From NCBI RefSeq assembly GCF_900109205.1, contig NZ_FNZB01000001.1, positions 124,001 to 188,000 of the forward strand: a stretch of DNA of 64,000 bases, written 5' to 3'. The notes beneath the pieces were generated by a model that saw only the letters and a list, made by a program, of their open reading frames with translations, was not told the DNA's origin and made no database searches. This document shows, one piece after another, positions 17,754-25,740 of this stretch (position 1 is its first letter; every line of letters begins with the position of its first letter). The stretch is from Sphingomonas sp. OV641 (GTDB lineage: Bacteria > Pseudomonadota > Alphaproteobacteria > Sphingomonadales > Sphingomonadaceae). The translations under genes and the position numbers were made by a program.

Positions 17754-18203
17754 TCAGACCGGATCCGACGTGTCGAGCGCGCGCGCCACCTGTTCCAGAA
17801 CCCGCGTCGCAACGGCGAGGTCGCCCTTGTCGATATCGGCGAACAGCGCGGCTCGGACCTGTGTTGAACGTTCCTCCGCCTGGGCAGCGAGCGCGCGACC
17901 GGCCTCGGTAAGGTGGATCGTCTTTGCGCGCTTGTCCGTGGGATCCGGGCGCCGCTCCGCCAGCCCGGCACGCTCGATCTGGTCGAGCAGGGGAACGACC
18001 GACGGGCCTTCCACGCCGAGCTGCTCCGCCAGCAAGCCCTGGCGAACCCCATCCTCCATCCGACCGAGCAGCATCACGGCAAGGGCGGAGGAGTGGGAGA
18101 GGGCCAGACCGGCAAGCGCCCGGTCGATGTGCCGGCGATAGGCGCGCGCCAAGGGCACGAGCTGAGTCGTGAAGGTTCGGGCAAGAAACAGGTCGTCAGC
18201 CAC
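17754..18203 (-). CDS. MarR-family transcriptional regulator
   Basis: A 149-residue winged-helix regulator. The central region (LLAEQLGVEGPSVVPLLDQIERAGLAERRPDPTDKRAKTIHLTEAG, residues about 57-102) has the recognition helix and the DKR wing of MarR proteins. It starts at GTG 18203 and is the first gene of the efflux operon, so it is probably an autorepressor released by a phenolic or other ligand. A 7-bp perfect inverted repeat lies only 9 bp upstream of its start. No ribosome site is evident, consistent with a very short or leaderless transcript. Confidence 0.92.
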   Translation of the reverse strand: MADDLFLARTFTTQLVPLARAYRRHIDRALAGLALSHSSALAVMLLGRMEDGVRQGLLAEQLGVEGPSVVPLLDQIERAGLAERRPDPTDKRAKTIHLTEAGRALAAQAEERSTQVRAALFADIDKGDLAVATRVLEQVARALDTSDPV

Positions 18204-18211
18204 GCTGAGTA

Positions 18212-18229
18212 GATAGATTGTTATCTATC
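18212..18229. promoter_or_regulatory. Candidate MarR operator
   Basis: GATAGAT (18212-18218) and ATCTATC (18223-18229) are perfect 7-bp inverted repeats with a 4-bp spacer, 9 bp upstream of the MarR start. Size, symmetry and position fit a MarR binding site controlling the whole efflux operon. Confidence 0.6.
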
Positions 18230-18371
18230 GATCTTCAACATCGTTGAGCGACAATGATTTTGGCCGGCGATTGCGACGGTTCGCGCGGATCGGGCTTCCT
18301 CTGTGAAGCTCCTGATCACCTATGGGCTGGTGCAATGTCGCCAGTGAAGGTTTCGCGCAGGTCCGGCCTGT

Positions 18372-19808
18372 TCATGGACCTTCTCTGCTTGCTTCAGGGG
18401 CGTTCCGCCAGCCGCCGCCGAGCGCGCGGAAGAGGTCGATCTGGGCGCGGGCGATCTGCGCGTCGGCCAGCGCGAGGGCCGCCTCGGTGTCGGCGAAGGT
18501 GCGTTCGCTGTCGAGCTGCGAGAGGCTGTCGATCTGGCCCTCGCGGCGCTGGGCGCGGGTGATCTTGGCGGCACGTTCCGCGGCGGTGCGGGCCTGCGCC
18601 AGCGCGTTGCGGCGCTCGATCGCCTGTTTGTAGTTGGAGAGGGCGGTTTCGGTTTCCTCCAGCGCCGTGAGGACCGTGCCGTCGAAGGTGGCGAGCGCGG
18701 CCTGGGTGTCGGCCTCCGCGCCGGCGATGCGCGCGCGGGCGCGGCCTGGGTTGACCGTCCAGCTCAGCAGCGGGCCGAGCAGCCAGTTGAGTGGGCCGGC
18801 GCCGAAGAGGTTGCCGAGGCCGGTGCTCGTTTGGCCGATCGAGCCGCCGAGCGTGATGCGCGGATAGAGGTCCGCGGTCGCGACGCCGATGCGCGCGGTG
18901 GCGGCGGCGAGGCGGCGTTCGGCGGCGCGCACGTCGGGGCGGCGGGCGAGCAGGGCCGCGCCGTCGCCCACCGGGATCGGCTGGTCGAGGCGCAGCGTCG
19001 ACGTGCGCTGCGCGGCGATCGGGGGCAGCTCCTGCGGCGTGCGGCCGGTGAGCGTGGCGAGGCGAAAGAGCGCGGCCTGTCGCTCGGCGGCGAGCGTGGG
19101 CACGTCGGCGCGGCGCTGGTCGCGGAGCGCGGCGATGCGCGTGGCGTCGAGCGGGGTGGTCATGCCGACTTCGACGCGCCGCTCGGTGACGCGGAGCGAC
19201 TGGTCGAGCAGCGCGACGATGCGTTCGGCGACGGCGAGGCGCTCGGCGGCGGCGGCGGCGTCGGCATAAGCGCGGGTGGTGGCGCTGACGACCGATACCT
19301 TGACCGCGTCGGCGTCGGCCTGAGCCGCGTCGACGTCGCCGCGGGCGGCTTCAACGTTGCGGCTGATGCGGCCGAACAGATCGACCTCGTAGGAGACGTC
19401 GAGGCCGCCGTCGACGAGCCAGGTTTCGCTGTCGACTCCCGGCAGCCGCTGGACTTGCGAGAAGCGGTTGTACTGGCCGCTTGCGCCTAAAGTCGCCTGC
19501 GGGGTGCGGGCGTTCTGCACCTCGCGCAGGCCGGCGCGGGCGCGTTCGAGGCGGGCGACGGCGACGCGGACGTCGGTGTTGGCGGCGAGCGCGTCGGTGA
19601 TGAGGCCGTCGAGGACGGGGTCATTGTAGAGGTGCCACCAATTGTCGTCGGGGGAGGCGGCGGTGGTGACCGCCGGGCTGGTGCTGACGAACGGGGCGGC
19701 TGCGGTGGTCGGGGTGGCCGGGCGGGCGTAGTCGGGGCCGGCGGCGCAGGCTGCGAGCGTGAGGGCGGAGGCTGTTACTATGAGCTTCGTCAGCCAGCTG
19801 TTCCCCAC
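18372..19808 (-). CDS. NodT-family outer-membrane efflux lipoprotein of the RND pump
   Basis: A 478-residue TolC-like channel. The start is assigned to GTG 19808, which gives a lipoprotein signal ending in LTLAAC with lipidation at Cys21. A longer open frame to 19943 would translate the REP palindrome next to it and is rejected. Family signatures include NWWHLYNDPVLDGL, IPVGDGAALLARRPDVRAAE and the terminal FRALGGGW. It is the last gene of the leftward RND operon and lies 146 bp after the pump gene. Related to, but clearly different from, the NodT protein at 13185-14612. Confidence 0.9.
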   Translation of the reverse strand: MGNSWLTKLIVTASALTLAACAAGPDYARPATPTTAAAPFVSTSPAVTTAASPDDNWWHLYNDPVLDGLITDALAANTDVRVAVARLERARAGLREVQNARTPQATLGASGQYNRFSQVQRLPGVDSETWLVDGGLDVSYEVDLFGRISRNVEAARGDVDAAQADADAVKVSVVSATTRAYADAAAAAERLAVAERIVALLDQSLRVTERRVEVGMTTPLDATRIAALRDQRRADVPTLAAERQAALFRLATLTGRTPQELPPIAAQRTSTLRLDQPIPVGDGAALLARRPDVRAAERRLAAATARIGVATADLYPRITLGGSIGQTSTGLGNLFGAGPLNWLLGPLLSWTVNPGRARARIAGAEADTQAALATFDGTVLTALEETETALSNYKQAIERRNALAQARTAAERAAKITRAQRREGQIDSLSQLDSERTFADTEAALALADAQIARAQIDLFRALGGGWRNAPEASREGP

Positions 19809-19820
19809 ATCTTTCCGCTT

Positions 19821-19917
19821 CCCCGGCGAAGGCCGGGGTCCAGTTACGAAGGTCGCAGTAACGGAGCGCAGCGTCTCTCGCCGGGGTTCCCCAACTGGGC
19901 CCCGGCCTTCGCCGGGG
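19821..19917. repeat. REP-like palindrome between pump and channel genes
   Basis: Two 25-nt arms (19821-19845 and 19893-19917) are inverted copies with one mismatch, and each arm begins or ends with the internally palindromic CCCCGGCGAAGGCCGGGG core. The 47-nt loop is unique. Elements of this kind are common between sphingomonad genes. It occupies the leader of the NodT gene. Confidence 0.85.
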
Positions 19918-19954
19918 TGCAGGGTGGTGGTGTGTGTGAACATGGATATGCTCC

Positions 19955-22900
19955 TTACTCGGCGGGCTGCAGCGCGGGGTCGGTGTGGCGCTCGCGCCGG
20001 CGGCCGATCCGCGCCGCCAGCCCGCGGCAGACGACGTAGAAAGTGGGGGTGAAGATCAGGCCGAAGCCGGTGACGCCGATCATCCCGAAGAACACCGCCG
20101 TCCCCAGCGCCTGCCGCAGTTCCGCGCCGGCGCCGGTGGCGATCAGCAGCGGCACCGCGCCCAGGATGAAGGCGAAGCTGGTCATCAGGATCGGGCGCAG
20201 GCGATCCTGCGCCGCGCGCACCGCGGCCTCGACCGGCGAGAGGCCGTCCTGCTCCTCGGCCTGCTTGGCGAATTCGACCACAAGGATCGCATTCTTCGCG
20301 GCGAGCGCGATCAGCACGACCAGCCCGATCTGCGTGAGGACGTTATTGTCCATGCCGCGCAGGTTCACGCCGACCATCGCCGCGAGCAGGCACATCGGCA
20401 CGATCAGGATGATCGACAGCGGCAGGAACAGGCTCTCGTATTGCGCCGCCAGCACGAGGAAGACGAACACCACCGCCAGCGCGAAGACGATGCCCGCGGT
20501 GCTGCCGGCGGCCTTCTCCTGGAAGGCGATGCCGGTCCATTCGGTGCCATAGCCCTTGGGCAGCGTCTCGGCGGCGATCTTCTCCATCGCCACCAGCGAC
20601 GCGCCCGAGGAATAGCCCGGGGCGGTCTCGCCATCCACCTCGACCGCGGGGAAGAGGTTGTAGCGCGTGACGCGATAGGGGCCGGTGCGGTCCTCGAAAT
20701 TGCTGACCGAGCCGATCGGCACCATCGCCCCGCTGTTCGAGCGGGTCTTGAGGTTGGCGATGTCCGCCGGGGTGGAGCGGAACGGTGCGTCGGCCTGTGC
20801 GGTGACGCGATAGGTGCGGCCGAGCAGGTTGAAGTCGTTGACGAACGCGCTGCCGAGATAGACCTGCAGCGCCTCGAACACGCGCTCCGGCGGCACGCCG
20901 AGCATGTCGGCCTTGGCGCGGTCGATATCGGCGAAGATGCGCGGCGTGGCGGTGTCGAAGAAGGTGAAGACCTGCGCCAGCCCCTCGGTCTGGTTCGCCT
21001 TGGCGAGCAGCTTCTGCGTCTCTTCGCCGAGTTTGCGATAATCGCCGCCCTCGCGATCCTGCACGATCATGCGATAGCCGCCGGCCGAGCCGATGCCCTG
21101 AATGAGCGGCGGCGGGATGACGAGAATGCGGGCCTCGTCGATATCGGCGGTGGCGGCGCGCACCTTGTCCATGATGCCGGCGAAGGTGACGCCGAGATCG
21201 GCGCGCTCCTCGAAGGATTTGAGCGGAACATAGGCGGCGGCGGTGTTCGGCGCGAGCGTCTGCGACGGGCCGTCGAAGCCCGCGAGCATGACGACGCCCT
21301 TCACGCCGTCGAGCGGCAGGATGCGCCTGGCGACCTTCTGCACGACGGCGTCGGTGCGCTCGACCGAGGCGCCGGCGGGGAGCTGGACGACGGTGAGGAA
21401 ATAGCCCTGGTCCTGTGCCGGGATGAAGCCGGTGGGGGTGGCGACGAAGATCGCCCCCGTCGCGGCGATGAGCCCGGCATAGGTGAGCATCATGCTCTTC
21501 GGGCGGCGGACGAGCTTGTCGGTGAGGCGCGCGTAACGGTCGCTCAGCCGCTCGAAGCTGCGGTTGAACCAGTCGCCCGCCCGGCCGATCGCGCGGGTGA
21601 CGCGGTTGCCGGGGCCTTCCGCTTCGTGGCCTTTCAGGAGGATCGCGGCGAGTGCGGGAGAGAGCGTGAGCGAGACGATCAGCGAGATGATCGTCGCGGT
21701 CGCGATCGTGACGGCGAACTGCTGGTAGAAGGCGCCCGACATGCCGGTGAGGAAGAGCGTCGGCACGAACACCGCGCACAGCACCAGCACGATCGCGGCC
21801 AGCGCGCCCGACACCTCGTCCATCGAGGTGCGCGCGGCCTCCAGCGGGGTGAGGCCGGCGGCGAGGTTGCGCTCGACATTCTCGACCACGACGATCGCGT
21901 CGTCGACGACGATGCCGATCGCCAGCACCAGCCCGAACAGCGACAGGGTGTTGAGTGAGTAGCCGAAGGCGGCGAGCACCGCGAACGTGCCGACCAGCGA
22001 CACCGGGATCGCCACGATCGGAATGATCGCCGCGCGCCATTTCTGGAGGAATACGAGGATTACGAGGACGACGAGGACCATCGCCTCGAACAAGGTGTGG
22101 ATCACCGCGTCCACCGATTGCGCGATGAATTCGGTGGGGTTGTAGATCACGCGATAGGCGAGGCCCTTGGGGAAGGACTTGGACATCGTCTCCATCTCGG
22201 CCGTCACCTTCTCGGCGGCGGCGAGCGCATTGGTGCCGGGGCGCTGGAAGACCGCGGCGATGACAGTCGGCTGGCCGGAGAGATAGGTGTTGGAGTTATA
22301 ATCCTGCGCGCCGAGCTCGACCCGCGCGACGTCGCGCACGCGGACCTGATGGCCCTCCGCATCGGTACGGACGATCACGTTTCCGAACTGCGCGGGATCG
22401 ACGAGGCGCCCCTGCGTTTCGACGTTGAGCTGGAAGGCGTTGCCCTGCGAATAGGGCGGCTGGCCGAGCGTGCCGGCGGCGACCTGCACGTTCTGCGCGC
22501 GCAAGGCGGCGACGATATCGCCCGCGGTGAGGTTCAGCGCGGCGGCGCGGCCGGGGTCGATCCAGATGCGCATGGCATAGTCGCGGCTGCCGAACAGGCG
22601 CACGTCGCCGACGCCGTCGATGCGGGCGAGCCGGTCGCGGACCTGGGTGAGCGCGTAGTTCGAGATATAGCCGCGATCGAGCGAGTTATCCGGCGAGATC
22701 AGGTTGACGACCATCAGGAAGTCGGGACTGGTCTTGCGCGTGACGACGCCGAGCCGCTGCACCTCGGTGGGCAGGCGCGGCACGGCGATGGCGACGCGGT
22801 TCTGCACCAGCACCTGCGCGGCATCGAGATCGGTGCCGATCTTGAACGTGACGGTGATGGTGACGACGCCGTCGCCGGTCGACTGCGAGCTCTGGTAGAG

Positions 22901-23131
22901 CATGTTGTCGACGCCGTTGATCTCCTGCTCGATCGGCGCGGCGACCGTCTCGGCGACGGTTTCCGCGGATGCGCCGGGATAGGTGGCGGTGACGGTGACG
23001 GTGGGGGGGACGATGTCCGGATATTGCGCGACCGGCAGCTGCCAATAGGCGATCGCGCCGATGATGGTGATGATCACTGCGATAACGCCGGCGAAGATCG
23101 GGCGGGTGATGAAGAAGCGCGACAGGCGCAT
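19955..23131 (-). CDS. RND multidrug efflux pump, HAE1 type (AcrB/MexB-like)
   Basis: A 1058-residue inner-membrane proton-driven pump. It starts at ATG 23131 after GGGGAG with MRLSRFFITRPIFAGVIAV, the usual first helix. The proton-relay aspartates are Asp410-Asp411 in GIVVDDAIVVVENVER. The two large periplasmic loops and the second-half helices (VFVFLVLAAQYESLFLPL, GLVVLIALAAKNAILVVEFA) are intact. It works with the adaptor at 23458-24717 and the NodT channel downstream. A 326-bp spacer with two palindromic elements separates it from the adaptor gene, an unusual gap inside such an operon. Confidence 0.96.
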   Translation of the reverse strand: MRLSRFFITRPIFAGVIAVIITIIGAIAYWQLPVAQYPDIVPPTVTVTATYPGASAETVAETVAAPIEQEINGVDNMLYQSSQSTGDGVVTITVTFKIGTDLDAAQVLVQNRVAIAVPRLPTEVQRLGVVTRKTSPDFLMVVNLISPDNSLDRGYISNYALTQVRDRLARIDGVGDVRLFGSRDYAMRIWIDPGRAAALNLTAGDIVAALRAQNVQVAAGTLGQPPYSQGNAFQLNVETQGRLVDPAQFGNVIVRTDAEGHQVRVRDVARVELGAQDYNSNTYLSGQPTVIAAVFQRPGTNALAAAEKVTAEMETMSKSFPKGLAYRVIYNPTEFIAQSVDAVIHTLFEAMVLVVLVILVFLQKWRAAIIPIVAIPVSLVGTFAVLAAFGYSLNTLSLFGLVLAIGIVVDDAIVVVENVERNLAAGLTPLEAARTSMDEVSGALAAIVLVLCAVFVPTLFLTGMSGAFYQQFAVTIATATIISLIVSLTLSPALAAILLKGHEAEGPGNRVTRAIGRAGDWFNRSFERLSDRYARLTDKLVRRPKSMMLTYAGLIAATGAIFVATPTGFIPAQDQGYFLTVVQLPAGASVERTDAVVQKVARRILPLDGVKGVVMLAGFDGPSQTLAPNTAAAYVPLKSFEERADLGVTFAGIMDKVRAATADIDEARILVIPPPLIQGIGSAGGYRMIVQDREGGDYRKLGEETQKLLAKANQTEGLAQVFTFFDTATPRIFADIDRAKADMLGVPPERVFEALQVYLGSAFVNDFNLLGRTYRVTAQADAPFRSTPADIANLKTRSNSGAMVPIGSVSNFEDRTGPYRVTRYNLFPAVEVDGETAPGYSSGASLVAMEKIAAETLPKGYGTEWTGIAFQEKAAGSTAGIVFALAVVFVFLVLAAQYESLFLPLSIILIVPMCLLAAMVGVNLRGMDNNVLTQIGLVVLIALAAKNAILVVEFAKQAEEQDGLSPVEAAVRAAQDRLRPILMTSFAFILGAVPLLIATGAGAELRQALGTAVFFGMIGVTGFGLIFTPTFYVVCRGLAARIGRRRERHTDPALQPAE

Positions 23132-23163
23132 GGGATGCTCCCCGGGTGCGAGGATTAGCTTGC

Positions 23164-23293
23164 ATCGCCATTCAGCCCATACCGGCCTGCAAATGGCAGT
23201 TTCCCGCGCTTCCGGTGCTCACGTACTGAAGTACGCTGCGCTCCGGGTCGCGCAGAACTACCATTTTCGGCTCGGTCTGAACTGAATGGCGAT
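23164..23293. repeat. 130-bp nested palindrome between adaptor and pump genes
   Basis: The outer arms ATCGCCATTCAG (23164-23175) and CTGAATGGCGAT (23282-23293) are perfect inverted repeats. Inside, partial pairs continue towards a centre at CGTACTGAAGTACG: an outer ACCG/CGGT pair, AAATGG/CCATTT, CAGTT/AACT and CCGG/CCGG. The whole could fold as one long imperfect hairpin in DNA or mRNA. Its 3' end is 33 bp from the pump start codon. Confidence 0.8.
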
Positions 23294-23345
23294 ACAACCT
23301 AAAAGGTTGGCTTGTTTGGGCCGTGTGGGGTGGAACACCTCCACT

Positions 23346-23437
23346 CCGTTCGCTCTGAGCTTGTCGAAGAGCGTGTTCCGCACGAGCCGCTGGCGGCTCT
23401 AGCCGGGCACGTGCTTCGACAGGCTCAGCACGAACGG
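23346..23437. repeat. Inverted pair of REP-like units after the adaptor gene
   Basis: Two 28-nt units (23346-23373 and 23410-23437) are inverted copies with five differences. Each unit has its own small stem: GCTC with GAGC in the first, GTGC with GCAC in the second. The differences in these stems compensate each other, so the hairpin is conserved though the bases changed. It lies 20 bp past the adaptor stop codon. Confidence 0.8.
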
Positions 23438-23457
23438 GGGGTGGAAGGAGCGGCGGG

Positions 23458-24717
23458 CTAGCGGCTTGCGAACGTCGCCTGGCTCGCCACCGCGACGCCC
23501 CCGGCGCCGGGCGGCGCGGCCTCGTGCACCGGCGCGATGCGGCCGGCGCGGACGTTCACCTTGGTGCCCGGCATCGCCATCTGCGTTCCGCTGATGACCA
23601 CGCGGTCGCTCGCGGCCAGCCCGCGGCGCACGACGCGCAGGCCGTCGACCACTGGCCCCAGCTGCACCGCCTTTGCCGCCACCGTGCCGTCGTGCGCGAC
23701 GGTCAGCAGCGTCTTGCGCGCCTGGTCGGTCTGCACCGCAGAGTCGGGTACCAGCAGCGCCGGTGCCGTGCCGCCGCTCGAAAGGCGCATGTTGCCGAAC
23801 ATGCCCGGCGTCAGGAACAGGTCCGGGTTACGCAGCACCGCGCGGCCACGGATGGTGCCCGAGCGCGGGTCCAGGCCGTTGTCGGTGAAATCGAGCCGCC
23901 CGTCCCAGCGATACTCGCCCTCATCCTGCAGCTTGATCTCGACCGGCGACGCCGCCTCGCCCGCCGCCTGCGCGCGCTTGGTCTTGAGGAACAGCGCCTC
24001 GGAGCCGTCGAAGGCGAAATAGATCGGGTCGAGCGCATTGATCGTGGTCAGCAACGTGCCGCTGGTATCCCCGCCGGCGACGAGGTTGCCCGGATCGATC
24101 CGCCGGTCCGACACGCGCCCGCCGATCGGTGCGCGCACCTGCGTGAACTCCACATCAAGCGACCGCGCCCGCACGCGCGCCTCGGCCGCAGCAAGCGCGG
24201 CATTGGCGGCGCGCATTTGCGCATTGAGCTGATCGAGGTCGCTCTTCGAAATGCCTTCGTCAGCCACCAGCCGATTGCCGCGTTCGAGGTTCGCGCGCGC
24301 CAGCGCCACGTCGCTGCGCGCGCTGGCGAGCCCGGCGCGCGCCTCCGCGAGCGCGGCGGTGAATGGCCGCGGATCGATGGTGAACAGCAATTGGCCCTTG
24401 TTCACGATCGCGCCGTCAGTGAAGTGAACCGCGGTCACCGCGCCCGACACGCGCGGGCGCACCTCCACCGACTTGCTGGCCTCGAACCGGCCGACATAAT
24501 CGTCCCATTCGGTTATCGGGCGGACGAGCGGGGCCGCCACCGTCACGGTCGGCGGCGGCGGTGCGGCGATCGCCGGCTGCTCGCGGTTCAGGGCTGCTGC
24601 GCCCGCCAGCGCCAGCAGCACCGGCGCACCGATCAGCGCGCCCGTGCGCCAGGTTCGCTTCCTTGGTTCGGCCACGACGGTCTCCGGCGCGGCCTCGATC
24701 TTGCTGTGCATGTTCAT
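23458..24717 (-). CDS. RND efflux periplasmic adaptor (membrane fusion protein)
   Basis: A 419-residue adaptor. It starts at ATG 24717, overlapping the stop of the upstream 125-aa gene by ATGA. A hydrophobic anchor (ALIGAPVLLALAGAAAL, about residues 27-43) is followed by the lipoyl half-motifs (VSGAVTAVHFTDGAIVNKGQLLFTIDP region and QVRAPIGGRVSDRRIDPGNLV region), a coiled hairpin between them, a beta-barrel and a membrane-proximal domain with GMFGNMRL. The anchor is not a lipobox. It connects the HAE1 pump to the NodT channel. Confidence 0.95.
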   Translation of the reverse strand: MNMHSKIEAAPETVVAEPRKRTWRTGALIGAPVLLALAGAAALNREQPAIAAPPPPTVTVAAPLVRPITEWDDYVGRFEASKSVEVRPRVSGAVTAVHFTDGAIVNKGQLLFTIDPRPFTAALAEARAGLASARSDVALARANLERGNRLVADEGISKSDLDQLNAQMRAANAALAAAEARVRARSLDVEFTQVRAPIGGRVSDRRIDPGNLVAGGDTSGTLLTTINALDPIYFAFDGSEALFLKTKRAQAAGEAASPVEIKLQDEGEYRWDGRLDFTDNGLDPRSGTIRGRAVLRNPDLFLTPGMFGNMRLSSGGTAPALLVPDSAVQTDQARKTLLTVAHDGTVAAKAVQLGPVVDGLRVVRRGLAASDRVVISGTQMAMPGTKVNVRAGRIAPVHEAAPPGAGGVAVASQATFASR

Positions 24718-25091
24718 GCGCGTTGCGCCTTGTTGAACGTCGCCGCACGGATGCTGGCGAGCATGGTGTGATACTGGCCGGTGGTGAAGCCGGCCGCGAG
24801 AAACTCCGCCATCTCCTGCGCCGGCACCGACGCCCGATCGTGCCAGACGCGTACCGCCAGGCGGCGCAGCGCCTCCAGCCTTGGATCGGCCAGCCGCGGA
24901 TTGGCTTGCTTGCCGAACAGATTGCCGAGTGCGACCGACAATCGGCCCGGCTCACGCAGCGTCGCCAGCGTGTCACCCCGGGCAAGCACGACCACCGCCC
25001 ATTCCAGAGGCGACAGACGGTCAATGGCCGGGCGGTCGGCCGTGGCAGCTTGCTGGACGGCACCGAACTCGTCGAATGCGAGATAGGCCAT
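24714..25091 (-). CDS. Unrecognised 125-aa protein leading the RND operon
   Basis: I do not recognise this protein. It is 125 residues, largely helical, with no signal peptide or membrane segment. It begins MAYLAFDEFGAVQQAATAD, with later features SPLEWAVVVLARGDTLATLREPGRL and a C-terminal GFTTGQYHTMLASI. The ATG at 25091 has AAAAGGGGAAT upstream; a longer open frame to 25322 would cover the promoter and is rejected. The stop overlaps the adaptor start (ATGA), so it is translated with the pump genes. A regulatory or accessory role in efflux is only an inference from position. Confidence 0.8.
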   Translation of the reverse strand: MAYLAFDEFGAVQQAATADRPAIDRLSPLEWAVVVLARGDTLATLREPGRLSVALGNLFGKQANPRLADPRLEALRRLAVRVWHDRASVPAQEMAEFLAAGFTTGQYHTMLASIRAATFNKAQRA

Positions 25092-25315
25092 CGGTATTCC
25101 CCTTTTCTGATTTGGGCGCGCGCCATCCCCCGGCCACCCGGATGAAAGACGGACACGTGCAGGAGCGATCGCCGCCGCGCGTGACCGCGGCCGACCATCA
25201 CGGCATTTGAATGATGCAGGAACAGCGCGCGGGCTACGACCCGCGGCTTGCTCCGAAAGAACAAGGAGGCATGACAGCGCCCTTTCCATGAGAGCGCCGA
25301 AGCGGCACTCGTTCG

Positions 25316-25377
25316 ATACCACATGGTATAGAAATCGCGCTGCGCTGCGTCAACATCTGTTTTGTACCGGATGGTAT
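25316..25377 (-). promoter_or_regulatory. RND-operon promoter bracketed by two operator dyads
   Basis: On the minus strand a -35 TTGACG (25353-25348), a 17-bp spacer and a -10 TATACC (25330-25325) form a near-consensus promoter reading toward the efflux operon. Two dyads of the form TACC-N4-GGTA lie on it: 25316-25329 overlaps the -10 and 25364-25377 lies just upstream of the -35. Their centres are 48 bp apart. This is the arrangement expected for repression by a TetR-type pump regulator. No such regulator gene is adjacent. Confidence 0.75.
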
Positions 25378-25740
25378 TTTTCTACAAGATCCTTTCCAAG
25401 TGCTGCCGAACGGCGCCTTGGCTCGCCTGCTCCATATAGCCGGAGTGCTTGGTCCCACCGGGAAACAGGGAGGGAGATCAACAGCCGCTGGGCGAGTCGA
25501 GGCATCGCAAGCATCGGAGGAATGCCGATGAGAGGCTGCTTTGCACTCCGTTTACATCCCTATTGATCGCGCCTGCGCCAAGCCCGAAGTTGCTGGTAGC
25601 GTACGCGTGAAGCAGGGGGCCTTATGCGTCGTTTGGCGACGACAACAATAAGCGACGTCCAGCCCGCCGCGTGCCTAGGCGTTGCGGAATGCGCCGCAGA
25701 CATCCTGACCTTCTCCCCGGTCGAGGGAGCCGGAGAAGCA
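25378..25740. other. Gap between RND promoter and ATP-grasp gene
   Basis: Together with 25092-25377 this is the largest gene-free stretch of the window (649 bp). The only coding signal I see is a possible 12-codon ORF at 25529-25567 (MRGCFALRLHPY) with a good GGAGGA ribosome site 7 nt upstream. It lies 174 bp upstream of the ATP-grasp gene. Otherwise nothing was recognised. Confidence 0.3.

Noticed and set aside
25207..25566. 119-codon frame across the RND promoter
   Set aside because: It covers the promoter and operator dyads and has no recognisable protein features; only its last 12 codons have a ribosome site.
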